This document shows, one piece after another, positions 25,941 to 34,646 of a stretch of DNA of 64,000 nt. Both the position numbers and the translations under genes were made by a program. The notes beneath the pieces are model-generated. The model searched no databases and was not told the origin of the DNA. It saw nothing but the letters and a program-made list of their open reading frames with translations. How positions within the stretch are numbered: position 1 is the first letter of the stretch; each line of letters begins with the position of its first letter. Source of the stretch: VAZQ01 sp046733355 (GTDB lineage Bacteria; Pseudomonadota; Alphaproteobacteria; Rhizobiales; Xanthobacteraceae); the NCBI GenBank assembly GCA_046733355.1, contig JBKPOZ010000032.1, positions 48,954 through 112,953 on the forward strand, given 5' to 3'.

Positions 25941-27128
25941 TCAAATTTCCGCGGCGAAAGTCTGTGGGATACGGCAATGCGCGACCTTTGCGCGCCGGAC
26001 CGTCTCGGGAGTATTGCGGCTGCGTCCGACGAAGCGCGGAATGCCAGCGGTGATGACAGCTCCCACGCCTATGATGTCGCCATTCCGCAGCGCCGAAAGG
26101 GCATCATTCCGGGATCCGCCGCGGCAGGCATCGACAAGAATCACGTCGGCATCTCGCCCCGGCGCAAGCACGCCGCTAGTGAGGCGATATACCCTGGCGT
26201 TGTTGCCCGTTGCCATCGCGACGGCAATGTCAGGCTCAATGCCGCCGAGTGAAACCAGGTGACTGATTGTGTAGAGCATGCCGAGAGGCATGATGCCACT
26301 GCCCGTCGGCGTGTCGGTTGCGATCAGCATGCGCTCAAGCGCGCGGCCCTCGGACAGGAGCTTCGCGAGCCGTAGCGTTGTGCGCAGATTCCCGGCGGTG
26401 CAAACCTGCAATGCAATGCTGCTTTCGTTTACGAGCCGCGGGAAGTCCTCATCAGGCATGGCAATCGGCCCACCGTTAACGTGATACGAGACGTCGGGCC
26501 TGATCTTCAGCAAATGGTCCGCCCAGATTCCGGCGGAGCCGGGTATCGACGAGCCGCCGGTATGCACCATGGACACCATGCCGTGCTCCCGTGCCATGGC
26601 AACATAAGGCGCATAGTCGTAAGGGGTCGCAAACGCGCCAAAGCCCGCTTTGGCAAGCCAGACGCCTTGCTGCTGCATCTCGGCGAAATCCGAATGCGAA
26701 AGCCCCGGCTCCAGAATGATGGAGCCGGCGTGCACGCGCATGCCGGCGGGACGATAGCTCTCGAAGCATTTCTTGGCGGCGATGGCGAGCGCCTTCACAC
26801 CGGCGGGATCGCGCGGGCGCCCGGGCACATGGACCTCGGAAGCGCTGATGCAGGTGGTCACCCCGCCCTGCAGATAGCTCTCCAGGAAACCGACGGTCCT
26901 TTGCCGCGGCGTATAGTCGCCGAATGTGATGTGCACATGCGAGTCGATGAGCCCCGGCATGGCCATCATGCCGGCTGCGTCGATCGTCACGTCACAATCG
27001 GGGGCGCCAATGCCTGAGCCAATCGCTTCGATCCTGCCATCTGCGAGGACAATCGCGTCGCCGCCGACGACGGGTGCTTCCATATCGCCTGTCAGGATTT
27101 TCGCAATGTTGAAGATGGCGACTTTCAT
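25941..27128 (-). CDS. Amidohydrolase, enamidase-like
   Basis: 395 residues of the amidohydrolase superfamily. The metal site is visible as DSHVHITFGDY, the later SMVHTGGSS and SYHVNGGP, and the aspartate in MLIATDTPTGSG. The combination of HTGG, HVNGGP and ATDTPTGSG resembles the enamidase of nicotinate-fermenting bacteria, which opens a cyclic enamide and releases ammonia. Neither hydratase nor reductase genes of that pathway are nearby, so the true substrate may be another cyclic amide. It starts at an ATG without a strong ribosome site, 72 bases from the YidB gene. Confidence 0.82.
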   Translation of the reverse strand: MKVAIFNIAKILTGDMEAPVVGGDAIVLADGRIEAIGSGIGAPDCDVTIDAAGMMAMPGLIDSHVHITFGDYTPRQRTVGFLESYLQGGVTTCISASEVHVPGRPRDPAGVKALAIAAKKCFESYRPAGMRVHAGSIILEPGLSHSDFAEMQQQGVWLAKAGFGAFATPYDYAPYVAMAREHGMVSMVHTGGSSIPGSAGIWADHLLKIRPDVSYHVNGGPIAMPDEDFPRLVNESSIALQVCTAGNLRTTLRLAKLLSEGRALERMLIATDTPTGSGIMPLGMLYTISHLVSLGGIEPDIAVAMATGNNARVYRLTSGVLAPGRDADVILVDACRGGSRNDALSALRNGDIIGVGAVITAGIPRFVGRSRNTPETVRRAKVAHCRIPQTFAAEI

Positions 27129-27200
27129 CTCGCGTCACTTGCGTTTGTGACGCTTGCCGGCACCGGCTTCTTCAATGGTCGAACTGTGAGAAGCGGCGTC

Positions 27201-27770
27201 CTACATGCGCGCGAATTCCTCCTCCGACGGAATGCGGCCGTGCGGCGTGAGGGAATCGACCAGCGTCGGCAGGCGCTCCTGCAATTCGGCAAGGACCTGA
27301 TCCCGAGATATGCCGGTATGCTCGGCCAGTTCGTCCAGCGTGTCCGCCCCCAGCGCGTTGGCAAGATCATCGCGGCCGACCGGCTTGTTCGGGCCGCTGC
27401 CCACCCAGGACCGGGCCACCTCGGGCTGGCCACTCTGCTCGAATCGCCTGAGCAGCTCTCCAAGGCCTCCGTTGAGCACGCTGCCTGCGGCGCCACCGGC
27501 GAGCAAGCCGCCCAATCCGCCGCGAAGGAGGTCCGATAGGCTGCCGCCGGCGCCCGGGGTGTTCGGTTCCGGCTGCATGCGTCTGCCTTCCGGATTGACA
27601 TTCGTACCACCCGGCGTGTGGCGGAACGGTCCGCCTCCCTTGAACGCCTTGTAGGCAAGCATGGCCAAAAGCGCGATGGTCAACGGCGACATGCCTTTAT
27701 GCTGCGCGTCAGGCGATGGCTTGCCGCGCGGCCCGTAGCTCATTCCCCGCAACACATCCATCAACCCCAT
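27201..27770 (-). CDS. YidB-family protein (DUF937)
   Basis: 189 residues. Begins MGLMDVLRGMSYGPRGK with a clear GGAG site seven bases upstream. A glycine-rich central part (GGSLSDLLRGGLGGLLAGGA) leads into the YidB core: LRRFEQSGQPEVARSWVGSG, then ALGADTLDELAEHTGISRDQ and the end LPTLVDSLTPHGRIPSE. Function is unknown; the family is cytoplasmic and helical, and often lies beside envelope or stress genes, as here beside YihY. Family call is firm. Confidence 0.9.
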   Translation of the reverse strand: MGLMDVLRGMSYGPRGKPSPDAQHKGMSPLTIALLAMLAYKAFKGGGPFRHTPGGTNVNPEGRRMQPEPNTPGAGGSLSDLLRGGLGGLLAGGAAGSVLNGGLGELLRRFEQSGQPEVARSWVGSGPNKPVGRDDLANALGADTLDELAEHTGISRDQVLAELQERLPTLVDSLTPHGRIPSEEEFARM

Positions 27771-27836
27771 GCTTATCTCCTGTCCGCTGCTTTACTCATC
27801 GCGCTGACGGCCCGAGCCGTCGCGGGCCTCTGCTCG

Positions 27837-29021
27837 TCACCCCGCAGCGGCGCCCACTGTGTCCGCCATGGCGGCTCCTCGCGTGCCCAGTGGCTTCTCA
27901 CGGCCGATGGTCGAATCGCGTGCAGTCTGGTGCTCAATCTCGGAATTGAGCTCGGCGCCAAACAGAATAACGATCGCAGAGACCCACATCCACGTCATTA
28001 GGCCGATACCAGCGCCGAGCGAGCCGTAGGTCGCGTCGTAATTCGCGAAATTCGATAAATACCAGGACAGCAAGCCCGAGCTCACGAGCCATGCGATGGC
28101 GGCGAATACGCTTCCTACACTCAGCCATTGCCAGCGGGGTTCTCTGCGGCTCGGGCCGAACCGATACAGAACGGCAAGCCCGACGACAATGAGCGCGAGA
28201 AGGAGGGGCCAGCGCAGCACGTTCAATAGAATTGCTCCCATGCTTCCAAGCCCAAAATAGCTCAAGGCGACGGGCACCACGACCACGGCTCCCAGCGCCA
28301 GCAAGGTCGCGGCGATTCCGGTCAAGGTAAACGCGAGGGAAACCAGATTGAGCTTGATGAAACCGCGCTTTTCTTTTTCGTCGTAGACCACGTTCAGCGC
28401 ATCCATGATGGCTTTCATACCCGCATTGGCGCTCCAAAGAGCCACGCCGAGGCCGAACACGAAACCGAAACTGAGCTTCGCATCCCCTTTCGACACGAGC
28501 CGATTCACCTGCTCCTGGATGATGTCTATGGCTCCTCCGGGCAGGAATCCTGCAAGCAGGGACAGGTGCTCATTAATCGTGGATGCCTTCGCAAACAGCC
28601 CATACAGCGACACCAGGGCGGTGATGCCCGGAAAGAGCGCCAGCAAACCGTAAAACACGACGCCCGCCGCGACCGCGAGCAGGCGATCCTCGTTGAGCTG
28701 CTGGTACGTGCGCCAGAGAATGTCCTTCCATCCCGCCCAGGGGATCTGCCAGGGCGCGGTGGCCTTGCGGCCGCGGCCAGGCTGGCGCGCGCGCTCATGT
28801 TGAACGTGGCGCGGCTCATCCGTGCTGCGTGTCGTGCCGAACGCCCCTGTGGCCGGCCGCGCCGGCCGGTCATCCTTTCGCTGCGCCGGACGGGCGACCT
28901 GCGGCTCCGGCTCGCGCGTGTTGCCACGACGCTGCAAAGCATACGCAATTGCGCCCAATGCAGCATAGCGCAGAAGAGAGGAGACTGAGGTGTGGTGATG
29001 TGAGGCGGACGATGCAGTCAT
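27837..29021 (-). CDS. YihY/BrkB-family inner-membrane protein
   Basis: 394 residues. About 100 disordered, basic residues precede the membrane domain. Six helices follow, with the family landmarks DRLLAVAAGVVFYGLLALFP, VALWSANAGMKAIMDALNVV, YDEKEKRGFIKL and YGSLGAGIGLMTWMW, then VSAIVILFGAELNSEIEHQT. Formerly taken for ribonuclease BN, the family is now regarded as a transporter-like protein of unknown substrate. It opens a group of small envelope-associated genes on the same strand (27.2-30.4 kb), possibly a general stress set. Confidence 0.93.
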   Translation of the reverse strand: MTASSASHHHTSVSSLLRYAALGAIAYALQRRGNTREPEPQVARPAQRKDDRPARPATGAFGTTRSTDEPRHVQHERARQPGRGRKATAPWQIPWAGWKDILWRTYQQLNEDRLLAVAAGVVFYGLLALFPGITALVSLYGLFAKASTINEHLSLLAGFLPGGAIDIIQEQVNRLVSKGDAKLSFGFVFGLGVALWSANAGMKAIMDALNVVYDEKEKRGFIKLNLVSLAFTLTGIAATLLALGAVVVVPVALSYFGLGSMGAILLNVLRWPLLLALIVVGLAVLYRFGPSRREPRWQWLSVGSVFAAIAWLVSSGLLSWYLSNFANYDATYGSLGAGIGLMTWMWVSAIVILFGAELNSEIEHQTARDSTIGREKPLGTRGAAMADTVGAAAG

Positions 29022-29043
29022 GGGTGTGCACCGAAGCTAGCAA

Positions 29044-29523
29044 TCAAGTGGGCTGTGGCGATTTGTCGGCAACGCCACCAGTGTTGCTCGAAGCCGCCGC
29101 CGCGTACGCGAGTGCCTGGCGCGCTGCCACCCATATCAGCTCTTGCGCAGCTCTGGCGGCATCGTTCTTTGCGCTCTGGTATTCCGTGCCGACCAGATCG
29201 GCGAGCTTCTGTTTGAGGGCGTCGCCAGTCGGTCCGAGAAGTCCGTCCTCGGTTTTGCTTACGGGAACAACCGCCGCAAGGGCTGCGCCGAAGGCGGCGC
29301 CCGCAGCGGCGCAAACAAGGGGCCGTTCATTGAGTATCGACCCAGCCTGTCCGGTTATTTGCCTGCGGACGCGAGGCGCCACACGTCGGCTGATGCGCAT
29401 GCGATCGGCAAGGAGCAGCACGCATCCGGCGCCGATCAAAACGCCCGCAACAGGATTCCGCCGGACAGCATCTAGCAGCGGGCCGAGGAAAATTCCGTCA
29501 GTGTGGTGCGTGGAATCATTCAT
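29044..29523 (-). CDS. Small protein with hydrophobic helices, unknown
   Basis: 159 residues. A hydrophobic stretch near residues 24-42 (PVAGVLIGAGCVLLLADRM) and a glycine/alanine-rich one near 72-90 (CAAAGAAFGAALAAVVPV) suggest hairpin insertion in the membrane. The piece LLGPTGDALKQKLADLV resembles proteins annotated as nutrient-deprivation or DUF3618-like; that likeness is weak. It is 22 bases upstream of the YihY gene and probably co-transcribed with it. No enzymatic motif. Confidence 0.65.
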   Translation of the reverse strand: MNDSTHHTDGIFLGPLLDAVRRNPVAGVLIGAGCVLLLADRMRISRRVAPRVRRQITGQAGSILNERPLVCAAAGAAFGAALAAVVPVSKTEDGLLGPTGDALKQKLADLVGTEYQSAKNDAARAAQELIWVAARQALAYAAAASSNTGGVADKSPQPT

Positions 29524-29643
29524 TCAGCCGGTTCGCCCGTCGCTGCGCCGCACATCCGGTTTGGTCTCGTGCAGTCACGAAACCAATTCCGCAAGGCTCA
29601 CGCGAGTTCCGGCCGAATCGGGAGTCGAGTGTCCTCAGAAACA

Positions 29644-30067
29644 TCAAGCCGAGTGTTTCATCATATCGGCCGGCACCTTGCCGCCGTTCTCGGCCAGCTT
29701 CGTCATCACTTGCTTATGCAGCCAGATGTTCATCTGCGCAGAACCGTCGAGCGCTCCGGTGTAATTGAGCTCCTTTGCGAGTTCTTTGCGTGCCGCGAGG
29801 CTGCTGTCCAGATCAAGGAGCTTCATCAAATCGACGATCGAGTGGCGCCAGTCGAGTTTCTCCGGGTTGTTGGCGGCCTTTTCGCGCAGCACGGCTTCGA
29901 CGTCGACTGACGGCCGCGCCGACGTCTGGGCAGCTCCGCCGGCGCGCGACGGTGCAGTTGCAGAACCAGTTGTACTCGAGCCGGCAGTCGAAGGTGCCGC
30001 AGATTGGCCCGCAGCAGCGCTACGGTGGCCGAAGATTGCTCCCATGATAATTCCCGAAAACGCTCAT
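29644..30067 (-). pseudogene. DUF3597 gene with a one-base insertion after its start
   Basis: The main frame from MGAIFGHRS onward (133 residues) has the DUF3597 core LDWRHSIVDLMKLLDLDSSL, then ARKELAKELNYTGALDGSAQ and MNIWLHKQVMTKLAENGGK. Family members start MSxFGxIMGAIFG. Here the ATG with a strong GGAGG site (30067) reads MSVFGN and then runs to a stop within 15 codons. Removing one T from AATTAT near 30050 gives MSVFGNIMGAIFGHRS in one frame, 140 residues. So the gene is either disrupted, translated from the inner ATG, or misassembled. Function of the family is unknown. Confidence 0.8.
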
Positions 30068-30073
30068 GACGGT

Positions 30074-30078
30074 CCTCC
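30074..30078 (-). promoter_or_regulatory. Ribosome binding site of the DUF3597 gene
   Basis: GGAGG on the minus strand, six bases before the ATG at 30067. It shows that the authentic start is upstream of the frame break rather than the internal MGAIFG methionine. Confidence 0.75.
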
Positions 30079-30148
30079 GGTGACACGGGTGGATGATATT
30101 CCATGACTTGAGAAAATTCTGCTGCCGATTCGCCGCGTCCGCCAGACG

Positions 30149-30337
30149 CTAGGCGCGAGGCTCTGCCGCAATTTCCGGTGCGACCAGGGCGGGATCGGCG
30201 AACGGCGCCATCGGTCCCGCAATATGGGTCATGTTGCGAGGGGCTAGCAGCAGGAGTGCCACGAGCACCCAGGCGAACACCGCAACGGCTACCCACGACC
30301 AGACGCTAATCTCGTCGACATGCACGGTCGCACTCAT
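30149..30337 (-). CDS. Small single-span membrane protein, unknown
   Basis: 62 residues with one hydrophobic helix at about 12-33 (WSWVAVAVFAWVLVALLLLA) followed by a soluble tail rich in alanine and proline. An AGAGG site lies a few bases before the ATG, which supports it as a real gene. It belongs to the small envelope-associated set on this strand. No homologue recognised. Confidence 0.55.
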   Translation of the reverse strand: MSATVHVDEISVWSWVAVAVFAWVLVALLLLAPRNMTHIAGPMAPFADPALVAPEIAAEPRA

Positions 30338-30406
30338 GGGCCTCTCCGGGGAAGGGGAAGAGTAAACGTCCGGGCGGGCGCGAGGTTCCCTTTCGGCAGC
30401 ATCGTC

Positions 30407-32107
30407 TTACATGATCGCAACCGGTGCAAGGGCGTCAATGTCGGTGACCACGTCGATGATCACCGGCCGTCCCGCTTTCAGCCCCGCTTCGATCGCCGGC
30501 AGGATATCCCCGGGCTTCTCCAGGCGTATTCCCGCAGCCCCCATGTCTTCCGCAATGCGGGCAAAGTTCACCTGGGTGAACGTCCACAGTTCTCGCGCTT
30601 GCGCTGTTTGCGTGCCGCCATAGGCACGATCGAAACCGCGCTTCGACTGGTTGCCGCTCGCATTGTTATTGACGATCGTCACCGCATTGATGCCCCATCG
30701 GGCGGCAGTTTCGATCTCGGCGATGTGATACCACAGGCCGGCGTCGCCGGTGAACGTGATGACCGGCCGTTGCGGACAGGCACATTTTGCCCCGAGACCG
30801 GCCGGAAAGGCCCAGCCCAGATGGCCGGCACTGCGCATATAACTCTGTCGAGGGCTGGTGAGATCGTACATGCCGCCCATCCACATGCCCGCGTGGCCGG
30901 TATCGACCACGACGATCGCGTCCTCCGGCACGACTCGTGTGAGCTCGGCGCAAAGGCGCTCCGGCCGCATCGGCAATGCGTCCGATTTCAATACGCCATC
31001 GTACTTGGCTGACCACTCACGACAGATGCTTTGCACTTCCCCGATCCACAGCTTGCGTTCTTGCGCGGTTCTTGCATCTGCGCATTTCAGCATCGCCGCG
31101 AGCGTCTCCTTCGCATCGCCCAGGATGCCGACGAGCAGCGGATAATTACGTCCAATCGCTTCGGGATTGATGTCGATCTGGATCGCGGGCGTGCCGATCT
31201 GCGGCACGGCCCAAAAATGGGTGGTCATACCGCCTGTTTCTGTGCCGATAAAGAGAACGAGGTCGGCGCGATTGACCACCCGGTTCGCGCTCTCGCGCGA
31301 ATAGGTGCCGACAACACCGACGCACAGGGGATGCGTACCCGGGATCGTATCCTTGCCGTTGAGCGAGGTTGCGACGGGGATCTGCAGCGCTTCGGCGAAA
31401 GCGACAAGCTCGGCTGCCGCGCAGGAGGCTCGCAAGCCGCCACCTGCCACAATCACCGGACGCTCTGCATTCTGCAGGTATGCCAGGGCCGCAAGCACGC
31501 TCGCTTCTTCCGGCCGTGGGCGAAAGGGCGGCACATGGGTGAACTGGCGCTCGCATAGCGGTTCCAGCTCCGCTTCATCCGCATCGATCTGCCCCTCGTT
31601 GCCGCGGAATTGGATATGCACCGGACCGGGCGTTCCCGAGGTGGCCACGCGGAAGGCTTGCCGAACCATATCCGGGAAGCGCGCGACGTCATCGATCGTG
31701 GCGTTGAACTTCGTCACCGGTTCGAATGCCGGGAGATCATCGACCTCCTGATAAACCTTGCGGAATTTCGTCTTCGGCTCGCGGCCGCCGGTCATGGCGA
31801 TGACAGGCGAATGGGCGAGCCACGCATCGCGCAGTCCGGCCGCGAGATTGAGCGCTCCGATCACCTGCGCCATGCAGACGCCCGGCTTGCCCGAAGCACG
31901 CGCGTAACCGTCCGCCATGTAGGCCGCCGCCTTCTCGCCGTGCACGTGCAGCCGCTTGATGGCGGTGCGGCGCTCGAGCTCCGCCATTGTCTTGCGCAGC
32001 ACGGCGGGCACGTGAAAGACGTGTGTGACGCCGTATCCCTTGAGCATTTCTGCGAGACATTCCGCCCCGCTCATTTTGCGGTTATGTCCGGGGCTCGCTC
32101 GTGACAT
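30407..32107 (-). CDS. Thiamine-diphosphate-dependent enzyme, acetolactate-synthase-like
   Basis: 566 residues with the three-domain layout of the ThDP family. The N-terminal pyrimidine domain has GYGVTHVFHVPAVLRKTM and the activating glutamate in HGEKAAAYMADGYARASG. The middle domain holds RPVIVAGGGLRAS, and the C-terminal domain the cofactor motif GDAGLWYHIAEIETAARWG ending with NNNAS. It could decarboxylate or ligate 2-keto acids, or act on oxalyl- or sulfo-compounds; the pocket does not settle this. It is 15 bases behind the cyclase-family gene, so the two probably form a catabolic pair, with the divergent Bug protein feeding them. Confidence 0.9.
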   Translation of the reverse strand: MSRASPGHNRKMSGAECLAEMLKGYGVTHVFHVPAVLRKTMAELERRTAIKRLHVHGEKAAAYMADGYARASGKPGVCMAQVIGALNLAAGLRDAWLAHSPVIAMTGGREPKTKFRKVYQEVDDLPAFEPVTKFNATIDDVARFPDMVRQAFRVATSGTPGPVHIQFRGNEGQIDADEAELEPLCERQFTHVPPFRPRPEEASVLAALAYLQNAERPVIVAGGGLRASCAAAELVAFAEALQIPVATSLNGKDTIPGTHPLCVGVVGTYSRESANRVVNRADLVLFIGTETGGMTTHFWAVPQIGTPAIQIDINPEAIGRNYPLLVGILGDAKETLAAMLKCADARTAQERKLWIGEVQSICREWSAKYDGVLKSDALPMRPERLCAELTRVVPEDAIVVVDTGHAGMWMGGMYDLTSPRQSYMRSAGHLGWAFPAGLGAKCACPQRPVITFTGDAGLWYHIAEIETAARWGINAVTIVNNNASGNQSKRGFDRAYGGTQTAQARELWTFTQVNFARIAEDMGAAGIRLEKPGDILPAIEAGLKAGRPVIIDVVTDIDALAPVAIM

Positions 32108-32122
32108 GAAACCGCCCTTACC

Positions 32123-33091
32123 TCACTTGATCGCAAGCGGATTGGTTGGCGAGCCCACTGCGCCGGTGATCGGAATGGCAGGTGCCACGAACATGAACTC
32201 GTACACCTTGTCCGCCGCGCAGTCGTCGGCGAGGTCCTTGACGTAAAATATCTCACCCATCGTCATTCCCATGATCGGAATGGTGATCCAGTGCCATGGC
32301 TGGTTGATCTCGGGTTCGCTGTTGTTCGGGCGCACCTCGCAGCCCCAGGTGTCGCTGGCGACGGCGGCGAGCTCGGTGCGGGCCACCCATTCGAGCGTCT
32401 CGAAGGCCAGCCCCGGGGCATCGCCGCCCGGATAGCCATCCCAGCTGCCTGCGGCGAGGCACCGCTCCATCTGTCCGGTGCGCACGATCACGTAATCGCC
32501 GCGTCTGACAGCCACGCCCTGCGTTTTTGCGGTTTTGTCGAGATCGGCGCAGGTGATGCCGTAGCCGTCGTCCAAACTGTCCTTGCCGAGCGCGCGCGCT
32601 ACGTCGAGGAGCACACCGCGCCCGACCATCTTGTTCTTCGTTTTCTCGATCCCGCATTTTTGCGCGCCTGACGAGGTGACCTCGCGGCAATCGTAGCCAT
32701 TCCACATCGAGCTTTCATAAAACACATGTCCAAGCCCATCCCATTGCGTGCCGCACTGGAGCGGCATCGTCACCATGTCATCGGCAGCGCGGATGCCGCG
32801 CTTGTCGAGCACGCCCGCATACGCATCCGTTCCGGTCCGGATCATCGTATGAATGGGATTGGTGCGACCCATGGCCGGATAACTGCTCTTGGCGCCTTGT
32901 GGCCCGGTGTGGTCGAAATTGAGCGCGAGCGAGATCACCTTGCCTTTGCGCACGAGCTTTGCGGCCGCAACGATGTCTTCGGCTCGCGTGTAATTGAGCG
33001 TGCCGATTTCGTCGCTCGGTCCCCACTTGCCCCAATTTTTGTATTTCTCCGCCGCCTCATGGAGGTCCTGGCGTGTGAGCTTTCTCCCCAT
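32123..33091 (-). CDS. Cyclase-family (KynB-like) hydrolase with altered metal motif
   Basis: 322 residues from the ATG nine bases behind GGAGGA; two upstream in-frame ATGs are rejected because one touches that site and the other precedes it. The cyclase family includes kynurenine formamidase, whose zinc motif is HxGTHxDxxxH. Here the segment reads LQCGTQWDGLGHVFY, so the first two histidines are Q and Q while D and the last H remain. Other landmarks are WGPSDEIGTLNYT and VRTGQMER. I recall a subgroup with CGTQWD, acting on unknown esters or lactones, so this may be normal for it. Paired with the ThDP enzyme. Confidence 0.85.
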   Translation of the reverse strand: MGRKLTRQDLHEAAEKYKNWGKWGPSDEIGTLNYTRAEDIVAAAKLVRKGKVISLALNFDHTGPQGAKSSYPAMGRTNPIHTMIRTGTDAYAGVLDKRGIRAADDMVTMPLQCGTQWDGLGHVFYESSMWNGYDCREVTSSGAQKCGIEKTKNKMVGRGVLLDVARALGKDSLDDGYGITCADLDKTAKTQGVAVRRGDYVIVRTGQMERCLAAGSWDGYPGGDAPGLAFETLEWVARTELAAVASDTWGCEVRPNNSEPEINQPWHWITIPIMGMTMGEIFYVKDLADDCAADKVYEFMFVAPAIPITGAVGSPTNPLAIK

Positions 33092-33100
33092 CTCGGTCAT

Positions 33101-33106
33101 TCCTCC
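33101..33106 (-). promoter_or_regulatory. Ribosome binding site that fixes the cyclase start
   Basis: GGAGGA on the minus strand. It is nine bases from the ATG at 33091 but directly abuts the ATG at 33100, which makes 33091 the better start. Confidence 0.65.
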
Positions 33107-33216
33107 ATGGCTGGCAATGGAATGTGTTTTGCCGTTAGCCCTCTGGCGCACTCAATCATATTCGGCTCCAGAGCTGGCTTGATGATAACATCGAGAAAGG
33201 ACGAAGGAGAAAGGCC

Positions 33217-34188
33217 ATGCCGCGAGTGCCCGTATGTCTGATTGCGCTTCCGCTGATGCTCGCTTCGCTGGCACAGCCGGCGCGGACGCAACCCTACCCG
33301 GCACATCCGGTGCGACTGATCGTGCCTTTTTCGGCCGCAGGACCCACCGATGTAATTGCGCGCATCATTGCGCAAAAACTCTCGGAGGCATGGGGACAGC
33401 AGGTCTACACCGAGAATTTCCCCGGCGCCGGCGGAAATACCGGCATTGTGCTCGCCGCCAAGGCCGCGCCCGACGGCTACAACATGCTCGCCGTGAGCAC
33501 CGGCTTCATTGTCAATCCGAGTCTCTACGCAAAGATACCTTACGATCCTATCAATGATTTTTCCGCTGTGACGCTCGTTGCAGCGTCGCCGAATGTCATC
33601 TCAACTCACCCTTCGGTGCCCGCGCGAACGTTGCAAGAGCTCATTGCGCTGATCAAGAGTAATCCGGGCAGATACAGTTTCGCCCAGCCTGCCACCGGCT
33701 CGACACCACACCTTGTCGGTGAATTGCTCAAACTGAAGTTCGGGCTCGATCTCGTCACCGTGCCGTTTACGGGCGCGGGCCTGGCGATCAATTCCACCAT
33801 AGGCGGTCATACCCCCATAGCCATCACTGCCCTGCCGCCGGCGATGACCACCATCACGGAAGGCAAGCTGCGGGGCATCGCGGTGCTCAGCAAGCAGCGT
33901 TCGCCCGCCCTTCCTGACGTGCCGACGAATGTCGAGGCTGGAGTGCCTGATCTCGAAAGCGATACGCTCACCGGCATCGTCGCGCCTGCCGGGACGCCGA
34001 AGCAGATCGTCGATCGCTGGTATCAGGAAATCGCGAAGATTGTCGCGCTTCCAGATGTCAAAGAGCGTCTGGAAATGCTGGGCTTTGTGCCGATAGCGAA
34101 CAGCCCGGAAGAGTTCGCGCAGCGTTTGAAAAGCGAGATGGCCAAGTGGGGCCAGATCGTGCGGGATGCACACATCCGCCTGGAGTGA
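33217..34188 (+). CDS. Bug/TctC-family periplasmic binding protein 1
   Basis: 323 residues, start supported by AGGAGAAAGG. Signal peptide of about 24 residues (LIALPLMLASLAQPARTQ). The family signature is clear: RLIVPFSAAGPTDVIARIIA, then GAGGNTGIVLAAKAAPDGYN and the conserved YDPINDFSAVTLVAASPNV. These proteins capture carboxylated or aromatic solutes for tripartite tricarboxylate (TctAB) carriers; no tctA or tctB is in the window. It is divergent from the cyclase and ThDP genes with 125 bases between, so it probably senses or imports their substrate. Confidence 0.93.
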   Translation: MPRVPVCLIALPLMLASLAQPARTQPYPAHPVRLIVPFSAAGPTDVIARIIAQKLSEAWGQQVYTENFPGAGGNTGIVLAAKAAPDGYNMLAVSTGFIVNPSLYAKIPYDPINDFSAVTLVAASPNVISTHPSVPARTLQELIALIKSNPGRYSFAQPATGSTPHLVGELLKLKFGLDLVTVPFTGAGLAINSTIGGHTPIAITALPPAMTTITEGKLRGIAVLSKQRSPALPDVPTNVEAGVPDLESDTLTGIVAPAGTPKQIVDRWYQEIAKIVALPDVKERLEMLGFVPIANSPEEFAQRLKSEMAKWGQIVRDAHIRLE

Positions 34189-34195
34189 CCGAATC

Positions 34196-34263
34196 GTAGC
34201 CCGGATGAGCGAAGCGATATCCGGGTCTGGTCCCGCATGTCGCCTTCGGCTCATGCGGGCTAC
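34196..34263. repeat. Dispersed palindromic repeat (GTAGCCC family), copy 2
   Basis: Begins GTAGCCCGGATGAGCGAAGC and ends TCATGCGGGCTAC; the inner arms CCCGCATG and CATGCGGG pair. It is the closest match to 1081-1149 and starts 7 bases after the stop of the Bug gene. Confidence 0.88.
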
Positions 34264-34356
34264 AGTTACGCGAGCGATACACGCGAGCTGGAACCTTGCC
34301 GTGACGTGCAAGTTGTTCTCGGTGTGCGTTGATTCAATTCGCGACGGAGGAATTTG

Positions 34357-34566
34357 ATGGCCCAGGTCATCACCAAATGCCGCCTGACAGGCCATTACAT
34401 GTTCATGGGAATGGATGCTGATCCAAAGGAATTCCGGCGTTCTCCAGGGCCCTTTGCCCGAAAGTTTTGCCCATTCTGCGCCTGTGAGCACGACTGGTAC
34501 CGGGAAGACTCAAAATTCCTTGCTCACAAGATCGAGGCCGGGGCACGCGTGCAGCAGGCGAGCTGA
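34357..34566 (+). CDS. Small zinc-ribbon-like protein
   Basis: 69 residues from the ATG with GGAGG six bases upstream. Cysteines in KCRLTGHYMFMG and FCPFCACEHDWY form a CxnC...CxxCxC pattern that could hold one zinc ion. The C-terminus is charged (YREDSKFLAHKIEAGARVQ). I do not recognise a named family; small proteins of this style are common in the order. A strong hairpin follows at 34617. The gene stands alone and looks real from its start signal, cysteine pattern and terminator. Confidence 0.65.
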   Translation: MAQVITKCRLTGHYMFMGMDADPKEFRRSPGPFARKFCPFCACEHDWYREDSKFLAHKIEAGARVQQAS

Positions 34567-34580
34567 CCAGCCGCGCGGTT

Positions 34581-34608
34581 TCCCTGTCCCTGCTTCCCTG
34601 TCCCTGCG
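34581..34608. repeat. Two tandem 14-base units
   Basis: TCCCTGTCCCTGCT is followed directly by TCCCTGTCCCTGCG; each unit is itself nearly a doubled TCCCTG. Located between the zinc-ribbon gene and its terminator hairpin; slippage is the simplest explanation. Confidence 0.85.
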
Positions 34609-34616
34609 CCAAATGA

Positions 34617-34646
34617 AAGACCCCGGCCGCGACGGTCCGGGGTCTT
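34617..34646. terminator. Terminator hairpin after the zinc-ribbon gene
   Basis: AAGACCCCGG and CCGGGGTCTT pair perfectly over ten bases around a ten-base loop. The A-rich left flank and T-poor right flank mean it would be a stem-only terminator on the plus strand; it may serve both directions. Confidence 0.7.
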
